Shown: one piece after another, positions 1 to 8,896 of the stretch
How positions within the stretch are numbered: position 1 is the first letter of the stretch
Layout: each line of letters starts with the position of its first letter
Source of the DNA: a virus
DNA: 21,728 bases
Strand: one strand, 5' to 3'
Virus record (IMG/VR): IMGVR_UViG_3300030430_000901
Coordinates: 3,035-24,762 of that record
Made by a program: the position numbers and the translations under genes
Notes under the pieces: generated by a model
Told to the model about the DNA's origin: nothing
Database searches by the model: none
The model's input: the letters and a program-made list of their open reading frames with translations, nothing else

Positions 1-799
1 TTCAGGTCTTGCACCACATTTAATATTAGATCCAGTTCAACAAACATCTATAAAAGGTGCATTAAATAGGAGTGAGTCTTATGCTTTTCTTATTAATAAT
101 GATGGTACTATAGCTGTATTTTATTCTGTAAGAGGAGATCAAAAAGCAGGTTGGAGTTTATGGAACACACAAGGATTATGGCATAGTATTTGTGCAGTAC
201 ATGAAAGATTATTTGTTGTGTGTGCAAGAGATGATGGTTCAGGATCAACAAAACTGTTTCTTGAAGAGTTCCAAGATGATATGCCAATGGATTTTTGTGA
301 TACATTTAGTGGAAGCTCTAGTGTTTTTGGAAGTTTAACTTCACATTTTAGTAATGGTGCAAGTGTAAAAGCTACTAATGGCAATGATTTTTTGGGTACA
401 TTTACCGTATCAGGTGGACAAATAGATGCTAGTAATGTTAAAACTGGAATAACACAAGCATTTATTGGTTATGCTTTTACACCTACACTTAAAACATTGC
501 CTATAGATGCACAGATTACTGGAGGGCCTTTGACTGGAGAACCAAGACAAATACCTAAAGTTGTTTTAGATTTATTTGAAACACTTGCTGTAAATGTTAC
601 TGGACCTAATACAACATCAACTACAAGAGATCTAGTAATAAGAAATGTTACAGATGATATGTCAGCAGATAGAACTGCAATAACTGGTAAAGAAGAATTT
701 AGATTATTAGGATATAGTCGTGATCCACGAGTTACAGTATCACAGTCTTTCCCTTTAGATTTACAAATTAATGGAATGATAGTAGAGGTGGCATTTTGA
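1..799 (+). CDS. Tail nozzle / tail tubular protein B (T7 gp12-like), 3' part
   Basis: The reading frame is open from the left edge (first full codon at base 2) to TGA at 797-799, so about 265 C-terminal residues are visible and the start lies outside the window. The pattern fits the C-terminal part of T7 gp12-like nozzle proteins: an NDGTIAVF strand, a tryptophan-rich segment (AGWSLWNT, QGLWHS), a HERLFVVCAR strand, then LFLEEF. Further on come a GYAFTPTLKTLPI segment and the closing stretch FRLLGYSRDPRVTVSQSFPL. In that family the protein forms the distal tail tube that DNA passes through during ejection. It is followed, with a 4-base overlap, by gp14-, gp15- and gp16-like genes, the order found in T7. 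Family assignment is by remembered pattern, not by a search. Confidence 0.82.
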   Translation, partial: SGLAPHLILDPVQQTSIKGALNRSESYAFLINNDGTIAVFYSVRGDQKAGWSLWNTQGLWHSICAVHERLFVVCARDDGSGSTKLFLEEFQDDMPMDFCDTFSGSSSVFGSLTSHFSNGASVKATNGNDFLGTFTVSGGQIDASNVKTGITQAFIGYAFTPTLKTLPIDAQITGGPLTGEPRQIPKVVLDLFETLAVNVTGPNTTSTTRDLVIRNVTDDMSADRTAITGKEEFRLLGYSRDPRVTVSQSFPLDLQINGMIVEVAF

Positions 800-1302
800 T
801 TGAATTAGCATTAGCATTAGCTTCAACTGGTATATCTGTTTATGGTTCTATGCAATCAGCAAAAGCAGCAAAAGCACAAGGTAGATTACAAGCTAGACAA
901 TTTGCAAATCAGGCAAAAAATCTTTCTTTTACTGCTTTGCAAGAACATAATAAACGTTTAGCAAACTTAAAAACTTTTATAAATACTAATGAAGCAATAT
1001 TAGGAACATCAGGTAGAGCAATGGATAGATCATATGATGCTATTATTAAAAAAGCAAAAGAAGATGCAAAGACAGATGTAACTCGATTAAGAATAGATAC
1101 AGCTATGAAAATTGGTCAGTCTTCATTACAAAGTTCAATGGAAATGTTACAAGCACAAAATAGAGCAAATGCTTATAAACTTCAGGCATTAGGATCAATA
1201 ATGTCAGGTGCAACAAAAGCATATCCACTTATGCCTAATAGTCCTGCATCTACACCTACTACTCCAACTATTTATACTCAAACATTTGATAGGGCATTTT
1301 AA
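796..1302 (+). CDS. Internal virion protein, T7 gp14-like
   Basis: This 168-aa protein starts with TTG at 796, overlapping the upstream stop by four bases (TTGA). The start is supported by AGAGG at 784-788, seven bases upstream; the next in-frame ATG would remove the hydrophobic N-terminus. Residues 1-20 are hydrophobic (ELALALASTGISVYGSM). They are followed by a long Ala/Gln/Lys-rich helical region that looks like coiled coil (about 22-135) and a Pro/Thr-rich tail. T7 gp14 (196 aa) is a small ejection protein with a similar make-up that lodges in the host outer membrane after ejection. Position between a gp12-like gene and gp15/gp16-like genes is the main evidence; sequence similarity to T7 itself cannot be judged here. 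Confidence 0.72.
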   Translation: MIELALALASTGISVYGSMQSAKAAKAQGRLQARQFANQAKNLSFTALQEHNKRLANLKTFINTNEAILGTSGRAMDRSYDAIIKKAKEDAKTDVTRLRIDTAMKIGQSSLQSSMEMLQAQNRANAYKLQALGSIMSGATKAYPLMPNSPASTPTTPTIYTQTFDRAF

Positions 1303-3566
1303 TGAGTTTTGTAAAATCAAAAGGTACTTCATTTATAAATAGACCAGTAGGAGTTGTATCAACAAGAACTGGTGCTGAAGAATTTTATCAAACTATAACA
1401 AATGCAGCTAATGCAAGATCAAATGATTTATTTGCATTAGCTAAACAAGAAGAAATAAAAAAAGGTAAAGACTTTGGAATGTCTGTACAGACAAGAGATT
1501 CTAATGGTGCATTAAGAATAGAAAAAGCACCTGATACTTTTAGTGATATAGCAAAACAAACTGCTCAAGGTGAATTAAATAGAATCTATGCAAATGAATT
1601 AGCTAGTGATATTAATATACAACTGACTAAAGCAAGAGCAGATTCTAATGGAGATGTAGAGGCATTTCAAAAATTAGCTTCTACTTATTTAGGTGAAACG
1701 GAAAAGGTTATAAGCAGTCAAGGTGGCAGTCAATATGTCCCTATGCTTCGTAGAGCAGGGTCAAGATATATGGCTCAACATCAAAATGCTTTAGTTTTAC
1801 AAGCAGCAAAAGATGCAGAAAGAAAAGCTACTAATTTAGAATTAAATGATATTGGTAATAAGTTAATAGAATTAGATGCTCTTATATCAGATGGTGTAGA
1901 ATTTTTTGATGATGAACTTACTGGAGAAGATTTATCTGTAGATTCTTGGAGAGAATCTTTAGTACAAAGAGTTAATGTATTATTGAATAATGGCAAGATA
2001 TCAAATCCTAAACATAAAGAGATAGTTGGTGAAATACAAAAAACATTTTTAACTGCAAGAACAAGATATAAACTAAATCCAATGGGTAACTCTTTAGATA
2101 TTAATGCAATTAACATATTAAAAAACTTTGCTTTAGATGGAAGTTTAACAGATTCAGAAAAAGAAACTTTAGCAAAGTATGATGTTGATGATGCTTGGTT
2201 AGAAGACTTTGATAAGATAACAAGAACAAATAGAGATTATATTGTGCAAAGAATAAACCAGTTTGGAACAGCAGTTAATGGAAGATTATCATTGATAGGG
2301 AAAAAAAATAAAGATATTGAGTTTGCTAGAAAATTTGATGGCAATGATATATTTAGATTTCGTGGTGATGATGAAAAGAAAATGGATACTTATTTATCAA
2401 ATAAGTATAATAATGGTCAATCATTAACTAATAATGATATTTATAGAATAGCATCAACACAACAAGGTTTATCTGATTTATTAAAACATAATGGTCTATC
2501 AAGAAAAGTAAAAGATTTGTTTCAAAATTTACCACAGTTTTTAACTAAAGTTCAAAAAGAAGGTGACAAAGCATTGCCTGAGCTAATTAAACAAGTTGAT
2601 CTATTTAAAAATTTTTATACATCTTTTGGCATTGGTGGCAATATAAGTAATCAATCATTTCGAGATAGTATTGGTAATGGAACATTTGAGCAATGGTTAT
2701 CATTGACAACACGCATAGGATTATATGGTGAAGAAAATGTTGCAGGTATTTTAAAAGATATACAGTCAACTGATATTGATGCAGCAGCTCGAGAAGTTAT
2801 GCAAAAGAAAAACTTATCAATTATTGATTCTGATTTTACAAAGTTTGGAGTAGAAGCAAGTGTTAACTCACTAATGAGAAAGTATATTGATGAAGGATTG
2901 TTTGGTAGTGGTGCAGACTTTAATCCTGAATCTATTTTATATATGAAAATGGTGGCTAAAAAAGAATTAGCTATTGATAATACAGATGAATCAACACTAA
3001 AAGAAGTATTAAAAAATACCTATAATGCTTTATATGTAGAGTCATCAGTAATATTTAGTGAGTCACAACAAACTGGTGAATCAGCTTTTTATACTTTTGG
3101 TATGGGTACAAAATATTTAAGAAGTAGATTTGCGCCTGAAAGATTTTTTGGTACTGGCGAAGTATTTGATGGTTTTAAATTGTATGTTAATAATCATGTA
3201 AAAAAAATTATGGGTGATGGCAAAGATTATAAGTTAGGCGAAAATATATTTTTATTTCCAACTAAAAGATCAGGTACATTAAGTACAGCAGAATATATGG
3301 TCGTATCAAGTGATGGACAATCACAGTTATTGAAACAAGATGGTGATATTATTGCTATTACTACAAATGGTTATATGAAAAAACTTAATGATGAAAATAG
3401 AGTAAAGTATCTTGCTAGAATAGAGGAATTGAGAACACAAAGACTTAGAAGGATTAGAGGTGAAAAAAAATTAGCTAAAGAATTAAATAAAGATGAAAGT
3501 TTTTTAACTAAATTTTTTAAAAGCTTTACAGCAACTCAAGATATATCAGGACAATTATTAAAGTAA
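1302..3566 (+). CDS. Internal virion protein, T7 gp15-like
   Basis: The protein has 754 aa, close to T7 gp15 (747 aa), and lies between the gp14-like and gp16-like genes. The ATG at 1302 overlaps the upstream TAA by one base (TAATG), with AGGG at 1291-1294 as ribosome binding site. The sequence is polar, charged and mostly helical, with no signal peptide and no clear membrane segment. An N-terminal RPVGVVSTRTGAEEFYQ segment (about 15-31) and a helical stretch near 40-180 fit marine podovirus gp15-type proteins. In T7, gp15 and gp16 form the tube that carries DNA across the periplasm. The function is inferred from gene order, size and composition; no enzymatic motif was seen. Confidence 0.68.
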   Translation: MSFVKSKGTSFINRPVGVVSTRTGAEEFYQTITNAANARSNDLFALAKQEEIKKGKDFGMSVQTRDSNGALRIEKAPDTFSDIAKQTAQGELNRIYANELASDINIQLTKARADSNGDVEAFQKLASTYLGETEKVISSQGGSQYVPMLRRAGSRYMAQHQNALVLQAAKDAERKATNLELNDIGNKLIELDALISDGVEFFDDELTGEDLSVDSWRESLVQRVNVLLNNGKISNPKHKEIVGEIQKTFLTARTRYKLNPMGNSLDINAINILKNFALDGSLTDSEKETLAKYDVDDAWLEDFDKITRTNRDYIVQRINQFGTAVNGRLSLIGKKNKDIEFARKFDGNDIFRFRGDDEKKMDTYLSNKYNNGQSLTNNDIYRIASTQQGLSDLLKHNGLSRKVKDLFQNLPQFLTKVQKEGDKALPELIKQVDLFKNFYTSFGIGGNISNQSFRDSIGNGTFEQWLSLTTRIGLYGEENVAGILKDIQSTDIDAAAREVMQKKNLSIIDSDFTKFGVEASVNSLMRKYIDEGLFGSGADFNPESILYMKMVAKKELAIDNTDESTLKEVLKNTYNALYVESSVIFSESQQTGESAFYTFGMGTKYLRSRFAPERFFGTGEVFDGFKLYVNNHVKKIMGDGKDYKLGENIFLFPTKRSGTLSTAEYMVVSSDGQSQLLKQDGDIIAITTNGYMKKLNDENRVKYLARIEELRTQRLRRIRGEKKLAKELNKDESFLTKFFKSFTATQDISGQLLK

Positions 3567-6500
3567 ATGCCACAACCAATACCATATTATAGTAGAAATC
3601 AGGGTATATCTACTGCACCTGACTTAGGATTTTGGGAAGATGTAGGTAATAATTATGCAAGACAATATAAGGGTATATTAAGAAGTTTTAATGCTACATT
3701 GTTTGAAGATTTTGCTACAGAAGAAGCAGAAGAAGACTTTGCTTGGTATAATGATATTGAAGGATATGAAGAAGAAGCCGAGTATTTAAGTCAGGCAAAA
3801 AATAAAAAACATCTAGATTACTTAAAAGAAAATTTAGAAATACAAAGAGAGATAAGACGTAAGGCTGAAAGAGGTGGTCTTTTACCTGCTATTGTTGCAG
3901 GTATTGCAGATCCATTAAATGTAGGTTTTATGTTGCCTATATTTAATACTGGAATTAAAGCAGCATGGGCTGCAAAAAATGCTTTTGGTGTTGGATATGA
4001 AACTGCAAAGATTGCTATTCCTTTTGCTATAACAAGAGAAGCAATCAGAGCGCCCTTTGATCCTTACACTACTCCTGCTGAAATTGGCACAAATATTAGT
4101 GCCGAAGTTTTATTATCTGGTCTATTTGGTTTTGCTGCTAGAGGTGCTGCAAATAAAATTATGCAACCTAAAATACAAGAACAAATAAGAAAATATACAG
4201 ATTATATATTTGATAGAGATACTGTGCCAAAAGATATTAATGGTGTTAAAGTAAATCAAAAGCCAACTGGGAAAACTAGACCTGATGGCTCTAAGGTTAA
4301 TGCTTATTACAGTCCAACAAAAAAAGAAATATTTTGGGATAAAAAATCTTTGTTAGCTGAATATCCTTTGAAGCCTTGGCTGTCACCAAAAGTTAAAGGT
4401 GTATTACCTTTACCTGATTACTTATTTCAAAAGCCTGAAGATTGGGCAAGATTTGTTTTACATCATGAAAAAGCTCATGCAGAAAATCCATTTGAAACAT
4501 TACGAGTTCGTTATGAAGCACAGAATCCAAAGTTTAAATACTCAAGAGCAGATTATGAAAATGAAATAAATAATATTGCTATCGAAGATTTTTCAAAAGG
4601 TTTTGGTTTAAAACAAACAGTAGGTACTAAAAGTGCTTTTTACAAAATGATAACCACCCCGGGCAAAAGAATATTAAATGACACAAAGTTACCTAATGAA
4701 GTAAAAAAGTCTTATGCAGATTTATTTTACAATGCTTCTATAAGTTTAGAAGGTAACATAAGTGGTGCAGGTACTCATGGAGGTAGTGCTGCTGCTCGAA
4801 CAATACCTTATAGAGCAACTGCAAAAAGAACTAATGATGCGATAAAGGCTGCTTATCTACAAGAGTTAAAAGGTAATCCATTACCATCACAAATTCTTGG
4901 TTTAGACATAGATGCTTTAAATGTTAATATAGGTAACTATGGAGAAAAAGCAAAAACTTATCAGGATTTTTATACTAACTTAGTGTCTTTCAGAATTGAT
5001 ATGGTAACTGATCCTGCATTTGATATGAATTTATATCATGCTTTGCCTGATAAACATAAAGAAGCATTAGATGCTTTAGAAACATTTTTTACAGACTTTG
5101 AAAGAGGATTAAGAGATGTTGGTAAATTAGGTGATGATACTGGTGTAAGAAGAAAAGTAGCTGATTTAAAAAAAGCTAAAGAATATCATGAATCACAAAT
5201 AGAAAAACTAAATAATAATATTGTTAAAGGTGAAACAAGAAATAAATATATTAACGGCCTTAAAATAGATTTGATAGCTACACAAAAAAAGATAGATGAA
5301 TTAATTGATTTTAAAGATAAAAACATTGGTAAACCAGTTACTCGTGAATTTTTTAATAAAAAAATTGGTAGAAGAGATTTTGGTAAATTTAAATATACAT
5401 TAAAAATGTTTAATGAAGATGCTGCAGAATTAAATCGTAGAAGAATTAGATTGAGAGGTGAAATAAAAGCAGCAGAAGCAAATCCAAACTATCTTGGTTC
5501 AGAAGAATTTAATATTAAAGCTTTACCTCATCAGCAATATATAAATAAAATAGATACTGAAATAGAATTTTTAAATGGAGTTCTAGAAACACCAATTAGA
5601 AAGTATGCTTATCCCCATTATTTTAATAAAAGACTTTTGTTAGAAGATGAAGATGCAAGAGCAAGATTTAAACAAAAACTTACAGATTTATTTTTTAAGG
5701 AAGGTGGCAAAAAAACTTGGGACGAAGATGCAGGTACTTATTTATTAGAAGATGCAAGTGATATTGGTAAAGCAGCAGAGTTAGCAGAAAGAACAATATT
5801 GCATATATTGGAAGACCCTGACATTATTAATCTTTTACCTAGAAGTGGTAAAAGAAAACATTTAATGTCAAGAGTTTTAAATTTTCCAACACATGAATTA
5901 AAAGAGTTTCTTATTCTTGATGAACGAGTAATTGAAAAATATGCAAATCAAATGGGATTCCATATAGAGTTTGGTCGTAAAATGGGAACTATGGATATTG
6001 ATGATGTATTAGATAGACATGAATTTGTTATGAGAGAAAAAGGTATACCTGAAAAAAGAATAGCTGAAGTTCGTAGTGATTTTCTAGGAGATTATGAAAG
6101 AGAAGCAGGTATACATATTCGTGATCCTGAAGCTAGAAGTCAAAGATATGTAAGAAACTTACAAGCTGTTTCAGGTATGACCTATTTAGGTGGTGCAGGT
6201 TTAACTTCGCTTATAGATGCAATAGGTATGCCTATATTTAGATTCGGTCCAACAAAAGTTTTTAAAACTGGCATGGACGCAATTAATGGCGATTTTCCTG
6301 AAATGTTAAAAATGGGAAAACAACTTAGAGAGTTAGCAGGTGAAGCTATTGAAATGGACGTTCCTATTGTCCAACAAAGATATTTAGGTGATAGTGTAAG
6401 AGATATACAACCTCGTCTTACTGAAAGAGTTATACAAGGTGCAGAGAAAATATTTTATAGAGCTAATCTATTATCACAAGTAACAGTTTCAGGTAAATAT

Positions 6501-7451
6501 TTAGATAATAATATTTTAATACCTACATTTTATCAAAGAGCATTAGCTATAAAAAACAAAGAGTCTATAATTGAAGGTGGCAAAGATGTAACTGATAGTG
6601 TTATTGAAGAATTAGGAAGATATGGCATAAGTCCACAAACAGCTATAGATATGATAGATTCAGCAGGTTGGTACTTATCTCCAAAAGGTCATGCAAAAGT
6701 TGATGTAAGTCAATGGGCAGATAAAACTGTTGCTCAAAGAGAGCTTAAACAAAGTTTTCTTACATACATGGGTACTCATGCTCGTAATACTATTATGAAC
6801 GCTACTGCTTTTGATAAACCTATGATTATGGACGGATTTATGTATGTAAGAATGAATCCAATATTAAAGATGATGGGGTATACTGCTGATAAAAGAGCTT
6901 CGACAGCTAATATAGATATGGTTCGTTTAGAATCTGCTGTATTTGCTTTACCCTTTAAGTTCTTAAATTTTGTATTTGCAGCTACAAATCGTATTACAAT
7001 GAATATGTTTGATGCAAATGTACAACATAGATTGATTGGTATGATGAGTTTAATGGCTATGAGTTATTTAGTTCTAAAATTAAAGAAACCTGATTATTGG
7101 TTTGAGAATAGAAGCACACCTGACTTAGTTGCAAGAGTTTTTGATCAAAGTGGTATTGGTGGTATTTATACAGATTTAGCTTATCATGCTATACATAGTG
7201 CCATTGCACAAGGACATTATAATAATAATACTGCTTGGATTAAAGGTAAGTTTAAGCCAACACCTATGGACGATTTATTTGATAAATTAGGCGCAACACC
7301 CAGTATGATTAGAGAATGGACTCTTGGTGCATATGAATTAACAGCAGGTAGCACAGATGAAGGCATTAAAAGATTGATGAGGAATGTACCCATATTAGGT
7401 TTATTTGGTATGAATAGAGATTTAGAGTATATGTTTAGAACAAGATATTGA
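3567..7451 (+). CDS. Large internal virion (ejection) protein, T7 gp16-like, with metallopeptidase-like domain
   Basis: This 1294-aa protein is almost the length of T7 gp16 (1318 aa) and follows the gp15-like gene; its ATG directly abuts the upstream TAA. Residues 1-103 are charged. Residues 104-195 are hydrophobic and Gly/Ala-rich (GGLLPAIVAGIADPLNVGF), like the membrane-associated part of ejection proteins. Residues about 225-345 form an unusual domain with H300-E-K-A-H304 preceded by DWARFVLH, then E331-x-E333-I-N335-x-I-A338. This is the spacing of HExxH...ExxAN gluzincin-type zinc peptidases such as the ImmA/IrrE group. No T7-style N-terminal lytic transglycosylase is recognisable. A hydrophobic helix lies near 1156-1173 (LIGMMSLMAMSYLVLKL). 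The ejectosome role rests on context; peptidase activity is inferred from the motif only. Confidence 0.78.
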   Translation: MPQPIPYYSRNQGISTAPDLGFWEDVGNNYARQYKGILRSFNATLFEDFATEEAEEDFAWYNDIEGYEEEAEYLSQAKNKKHLDYLKENLEIQREIRRKAERGGLLPAIVAGIADPLNVGFMLPIFNTGIKAAWAAKNAFGVGYETAKIAIPFAITREAIRAPFDPYTTPAEIGTNISAEVLLSGLFGFAARGAANKIMQPKIQEQIRKYTDYIFDRDTVPKDINGVKVNQKPTGKTRPDGSKVNAYYSPTKKEIFWDKKSLLAEYPLKPWLSPKVKGVLPLPDYLFQKPEDWARFVLHHEKAHAENPFETLRVRYEAQNPKFKYSRADYENEINNIAIEDFSKGFGLKQTVGTKSAFYKMITTPGKRILNDTKLPNEVKKSYADLFYNASISLEGNISGAGTHGGSAAARTIPYRATAKRTNDAIKAAYLQELKGNPLPSQILGLDIDALNVNIGNYGEKAKTYQDFYTNLVSFRIDMVTDPAFDMNLYHALPDKHKEALDALETFFTDFERGLRDVGKLGDDTGVRRKVADLKKAKEYHESQIEKLNNNIVKGETRNKYINGLKIDLIATQKKIDELIDFKDKNIGKPVTREFFNKKIGRRDFGKFKYTLKMFNEDAAELNRRRIRLRGEIKAAEANPNYLGSEEFNIKALPHQQYINKIDTEIEFLNGVLETPIRKYAYPHYFNKRLLLEDEDARARFKQKLTDLFFKEGGKKTWDEDAGTYLLEDASDIGKAAELAERTILHILEDPDIINLLPRSGKRKHLMSRVLNFPTHELKEFLILDERVIEKYANQMGFHIEFGRKMGTMDIDDVLDRHEFVMREKGIPEKRIAEVRSDFLGDYEREAGIHIRDPEARSQRYVRNLQAVSGMTYLGGAGLTSLIDAIGMPIFRFGPTKVFKTGMDAINGDFPEMLKMGKQLRELAGEAIEMDVPIVQQRYLGDSVRDIQPRLTERVIQGAEKIFYRANLLSQVTVSGKYLDNNILIPTFYQRALAIKNKESIIEGGKDVTDSVIEELGRYGISPQTAIDMIDSAGWYLSPKGHAKVDVSQWADKTVAQRELKQSFLTYMGTHARNTIMNATAFDKPMIMDGFMYVRMNPILKMMGYTADKRASTANIDMVRLESAVFALPFKFLNFVFAATNRITMNMFDANVQHRLIGMMSLMAMSYLVLKLKKPDYWFENRSTPDLVARVFDQSGIGGIYTDLAYHAIHSAIAQGHYNNNTAWIKGKFKPTPMDDLFDKLGATPSMIREWTLGAYELTAGSTDEGIKRLMRNVPILGLFGMNRDLEYMFRTRY
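4242..4602 (+). other. HExxH gluzincin-like domain inside the gp16-like protein
   Basis: This segment encodes roughly residues 226-345. CAT CAT GAA AAA GCT CAT at 4461-4478 gives H299-H300-E301-K302-A303-H304, so two zinc ligands (H300, H304) and the catalytic glutamate (E301) are present. GAA at 4557-4559 (E331) starts an E-x-E-x-N-x-x-A pattern 27 residues later and is the candidate third ligand. A preceding beta-like stretch (NAYYSPTKKEIFWDKK) and an amphipathic helix (PEDWARFVL) match the usual lead-in to such an active site. Domain borders are estimates. Confidence 0.6.
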
Positions 7452-7486
7452 TAGACATTTATTAAAAAAAAATGTAAAGGTTAATT
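7449..7486 (+). promoter_or_regulatory. Intergenic gap with ribosome binding site and shared TGATAGACAT element
   Basis: The gap begins at the stop codon with TGATAGACAT (7449-7458), giving tandem in-frame stops TGA TAG. The same ten bases open the gap at 14278. ACATTT and AAATGT flank an A-rich loop and could form only a weak hairpin, so this is not a convincing terminator. AAAGG at 7476-7480, six bases before the ATG at 7487, is a good Shine-Dalgarno site. A phage promoter is possible but not shown. Confidence 0.35.
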
Positions 7487-8896
7487 ATGACTATAGCTTT
7501 AAGTGCAAATACACCAAGAATAAGTTACACAGTAAATCAAGGTGTGACACAAACTTCTTTTCCAGTACCTTTTGTATTTTTTACAACGAGTACAGATCTA
7601 AATGTTTTTGTAGATGGTGTAGCAAGAACCTTTGATTCTTCAACTTCTAGTACATCTCTGTATACTGTTTCTGGTGGTGATGGCTCTACTGGTACAGTTA
7701 CAACGTCTGTAACTGGTGCTACTGGTGGTAGTACAGTTGTTATTACAAGATCAATACCATTAGCAAGAACAACTGATTTTCCTAGTGGTGGTGCTTTTGA
7801 AGTTGCAAAATTAAATACAGAGCTAGATACATTGCTTACTATGATAGCTGATGCTGATGATGAAAACTCAAGAGCTATTAGGTTACAAGATAATGATGCT
7901 GCAGCTACATTAACAATACCTTTAGCAGATGATAGAAAAGGTAAGATACTTGGATTTAATTCATCAAGTGGAAATGCTGAAGCTGTTGATTCTATTACAA
8001 CTGCTTCTATTGCTGCTGTGAATACTGTGTCAGCAGGTGGAAGTGCTACTGCTAGTGCTGCTGTATCAGGTGGCAATATAGCATTTACATTAGGTATACC
8101 TACTGGTGCTACTGGTGCAACTGGTCCTGCAGGTGGTGGACTTGCTGAGTTATCAGAAGACAGTTCTCCACAATTAGCAGGTAATTTAGATTTAGTTACG
8201 TTTGATATTGTAACTACAAGTAATCGTGATCTTGAACTAGCACCAGATGGTACTGGTCATGTCACAATCAAAGGCAATACAAATTCAGGTGCTATACAAT
8301 TTAACTGTGAAAGCAATTCACACGGACAAATAGTGAAAGCACAGCCTCATAGTGCAGGAGTTACCAATGAATTAACTTTACCTGCAGGTAGTAATCAAGA
8401 ACTTGTTGGTGCATCTGCTACACAAACACTTACTAATAAGACAATAGGTGTATCTCAATTATCAGGTCAAGTTGCAATAGCTAATGGTGGTACTGGTGCA
8501 TCTTCACTAGCAGGTGCAAATATTGTTACAACTAATGCACAACAAACTTTTACAAAGGCACAAGTGCCTTCAACATATACCGCTGCTTTGTCTGCTACGA
8601 GTGGTGTGTTAGATTATGATACATACCAAAATTTTATAATTACTTTAGCTAGTGGTGCTAATACACTAGCAGCACCTACAACGGAAGCCTCACAGATAGG
8701 TCAAACTGGAGTTATTATTTTTATTCAACCTAGTAGTAGTAGTGCAGGAACAGTAAGTCTACATGGTGATTATGAGTCAGTTGGTGGAGGTGGTCTTACT
8801 TTATCAAGTACAAATAGTGCTTATGATGTAGTTCCATATATAATCAAAGCAGATAATTCTATTTTACTTGGTACACCACAGTTGGCTTTCAGCTAA
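7487..8896 (+). CDS. Tail fibre protein with T7 gp17-type N-terminus
   Basis: This 469-aa protein begins with an N-terminal domain (about 1-150) of the T7 gp17 tail-fibre type. It has a SYTVNQGVTQTSFPVPFVFF strand pair, a DLNVFVDGVA strand, VVITRSIPLARTTDFPSGG, then a helix (AKLNTELDTLLTMIADADDE); in T7 this domain fixes the fibre to the tail. Residues 203-217 hold a short collagen-like run (GATGATGPAG). The distal part carries motifs frequent in marine phage fibres, ATQTLTNKTI near 310-320 and AIANGGTGASSL near 331-342, and a C-terminal beta-rich domain. No catalytic motif is visible, so it probably acts as adsorption shaft or receptor-contact protein. The start is supported by AAAGG six bases upstream. 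The next gene overlaps its stop by one base. Confidence 0.82.
   Translation: MTIALSANTPRISYTVNQGVTQTSFPVPFVFFTTSTDLNVFVDGVARTFDSSTSSTSLYTVSGGDGSTGTVTTSVTGATGGSTVVITRSIPLARTTDFPSGGAFEVAKLNTELDTLLTMIADADDENSRAIRLQDNDAAATLTIPLADDRKGKILGFNSSSGNAEAVDSITTASIAAVNTVSAGGSATASAAVSGGNIAFTLGIPTGATGATGPAGGGLAELSEDSSPQLAGNLDLVTFDIVTTSNRDLELAPDGTGHVTIKGNTNSGAIQFNCESNSHGQIVKAQPHSAGVTNELTLPAGSNQELVGASATQTLTNKTIGVSQLSGQVAIANGGTGASSLAGANIVTTNAQQTFTKAQVPSTYTAALSATSGVLDYDTYQNFIITLASGANTLAAPTTEASQIGQTGVIIFIQPSSSSAGTVSLHGDYESVGGGGLTLSSTNSAYDVVPYIIKADNSILLGTPQLAFS

Noticed and set aside
3567-4200. N-terminal lytic transglycosylase as in T7 gp16
   Set aside because: The first 200 residues are charged and then hydrophobic, with no recognisable catalytic Glu plus SxxxP-type transglycosylase motifs.
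7452-7480. Rho-independent terminator after the gp16-like gene
   Set aside because: The only inverted repeat is ACATTT/AAATGT, A/T-rich, with a long loop and no T-run following it; too weak to call.
7537-8076. Antisense open frame of 179 codons inside the tail fibre gene
   Set aside because: It lies opposite a well-supported structural gene whose Thr/Ser/Ala-rich codons make the reverse strand open; no ribosome binding site or family pattern was seen.
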